Positions 62,990 to 64,000 of a DNA stretch of 64,000 bases are shown one piece after another. The stretch is from Cryobacterium algoricola. Lineage in GTDB: Bacteria; Actinomycetota; Actinomycetes; Actinomycetales; Microbacteriaceae. The stretch covers positions 248,001-312,000 of the forward strand of contig NZ_SOFG01000024.1 in assembly GCF_004402485.1 (NCBI RefSeq), read 5' to 3'. Made by a program: the position numbers and the translations under genes. Positions within the stretch are counted from its first letter, which is position 1. Every line of letters begins with the position of its first letter. The notes below the pieces were generated by a model. That model was not told where the DNA came from, did not search any database, and saw only the letters and a program-made list of their open reading frames with translations.

Positions 62990-64000
62990 CGGTCCGACGC
63001 TTCCGGAGCTGAAGGCACGCATCCTCGCCGAACACGGGGCGGATGCCCGCATCGTCTCCGCCGAACGGGTCACGGTCGGCGGCATCCGCGGCTTCTTCGC
63101 CCGCCGCCACTACGAGGTGACGGTCGAAGTGCCCGAGCGGCGCCGCCGGGCGGCGCACGCCCAGCCGGTGCGGATGGTACCGCTCGAGCGCGACGAGCCG
63201 GGCGGCGACGGCGCTGACGCGAGCGGTGACGTGGTGCCGGGACGCGCCGCGCGGCTCGGGATCCTCGCCCTGCTCGAGGACGCCGACGGGGCCGACGATG
63301 CGGGCACACTCGGGAGGCAGCGACCCGCCGTCCAGGCCCCGCTGCTCTCGACCGGGTCGGCGGGCTTCGCCCAGCTGATGGACGAGCTCACCTTCACCGT
63401 GTCTGAGCCGGTTCCCGAGCCCATTCCTGAGTCTGCGTCCGGGCCGGCGTCCGGTCCGCTGCCCGGGTCCGTGCGCGCGGCGGAGCCGTCCGGTCACGCG
63501 ACCGAGGCTGGCGCACCGCGGGACGCGGGGATGTACCGGCGACCGGCGACCCTCGTGCCCCGTGCCGGGCATCCGGTGCAGCGACCCGCGGAACCGACCG
63601 CCGTGCCGCGACCGTTCACCCACCCCGGAGACCTCGTCGTGCTCGTCGGCACGCCCGCGGAAACCCTGCGGGTCGCCGGCATGATGGCGGCGATGGACGG
63701 GGCTGCCGAGGTGCTCGTGGCTGGCTCCGTGCTGTCGGAGGGGGCCCGCCGGGTCGACGACCGCCGCTCCGCCCTCGCGGCCCGCGCCGGGGGAGTCGCC
63801 CGCGGGCGCACGTGCTTCCTCGCCTTCGGCATCGGCGAGACCCCGGGCGACCGCGAATACCTCGGCGGCGACCTGCTCATGGTCGGCGCCGACCAGACCT
63901 GGGTCGTGGTGGATGCCGGGCGCAAGCCCTCGGACACCGCCGACTGGGTCGGTCTGGTCGCTGCGGTCATCCCGATCGACGCGGTCGCCGTGGTCGGGTC
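62964..64000 (+). CDS. flhF: FlhF-like protein with a degenerate nucleotide site (cut by right edge)
   Basis: GTG 62964 opens a frame that overlaps the flhA end and runs off the window with ~345 residues visible. KRFQLDGPTLPELKARILAEHGADARIVSAERVTVGGIRGFFARRHYEVTVEV is a clear FlhF N-terminal domain. After a ~150-residue Pro/Gly/Ala-rich linker comes the region equivalent to the SRP-type GTPase, but the P-loop position (from G229) reads VGTPAETLRV, with no GKT/GKS. The expected G3 DTAG is replaced too. So this FlhF is probably a pseudo-GTPase. Its C-terminus is not in the window. Confidence 0.8.
   Translation, partial: MEPKRFQLDGPTLPELKARILAEHGADARIVSAERVTVGGIRGFFARRHYEVTVEVPERRRRAAHAQPVRMVPLERDEPGGDGADASGDVVPGRAARLGILALLEDADGADDAGTLGRQRPAVQAPLLSTGSAGFAQLMDELTFTVSEPVPEPIPESASGPASGPLPGSVRAAEPSGHATEAGAPRDAGMYRRPATLVPRAGHPVQRPAEPTAVPRPFTHPGDLVVLVGTPAETLRVAGMMAAMDGAAEVLVAGSVLSEGARRVDDRRSALAARAGGVARGRTCFLAFGIGETPGDREYLGGDLLMVGADQTWVVVDAGRKPSDTADWVGLVAAVIPIDAVAVVG

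Noticed and set aside
1..64000. tRNA or rRNA genes
   Set aside because: I saw no cloverleaf-type conserved blocks (TTCGAATCC-like arms with CCA-adjacent stems) or rRNA sequence, though a short tRNA could be missed without a scan.

Overview
The window reads as chromosomal DNA of a high-GC Gram-positive actinobacterium, most likely a motile member of the Microbacteriaceae. The reasons are strong G/C at third codon positions, many GTG starts, many start codons lying only 6-7 bases after a TAnnnT box (leaderless messages), lipoprotein-type binding proteins, Suf-type Fe-S genes with SufU, DUF222/HNH genes, and a flagellar set with no outer-membrane ring genes. The family assignment is inference, not proof.

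Bases 1-23774 form a purine-catabolism and molybdenum district. Recognisable steps run from guanine to xanthine (guanine deaminase), xanthine to urate (a two-gene molybdenum dehydrogenase), urate to allantoin (uricase plus a fused OHCU decarboxylase/HIU hydrolase), then allantoinase, allantoate amidohydrolase and ureidoglycine-glyoxylate aminotransferase. An adenosine-deaminase-superfamily enzyme, an amidase fragment and a four-gene NMT1/TauT-type ABC importer sit among them. Cofactor genes are mixed in: a MobA-like nucleotidyltransferase, MoaB/MogA, an HTH-TOBE protein and ModABC.

Bases 23779-32023 are miscellaneous: sufS-sufU; a repeat-filled convergent gap with a 63-bp perfect palindrome and an 8 x 16-bp tandem array; a BadF-type kinase; two tiny paralogous membrane peptides; two exported proteins of unknown function; an acetyl-xylan-esterase-type hydrolase; and a three-gene cytochrome-b6-like operon that starts with a 55-codon gene.

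Bases 32183-64000 are a nearly contiguous flagellar locus. On the minus strand lie flgN-flgK-flgL-fliW. Divergently on the plus strand come fliA, fliC, fliD-fliS-fliT, a DUF222/HNH endonuclease gene, then flgB-flgC-fliE-fliF-fliG-fliH-fliI-fliJ-(NlpC/P60)-fliK-flgD-flgE, flbD-motA-motB, and fliM-fliN-fliO-fliP-fliQ-fliR-flhB-flhA-flhF (flhF runs off the right edge). Four promoters of the form T(T/A)AC-N15-GCCGATAG precede flgN, fliC, flgB and fliM and define a FliA (sigma-28) regulon. fliA itself has a sigma-A-like promoter with an AT-rich palindrome between its -35 and -10 boxes. No flgM, fliL, flgF/flgG or csrA gene is seen in the window.

The most interesting observations are an FlhF-like protein that has lost its P-loop, a FliA with a ~95-residue C-terminal tail and no FlgM nearby, a FliM without the CheY-binding peptide whose message should be nearly leaderless, the palindrome/array module at 25.7-26.0 kb, two paralogous TatA-like mini membrane peptides, and an ADA-family deaminase whose HAGE motif is replaced.
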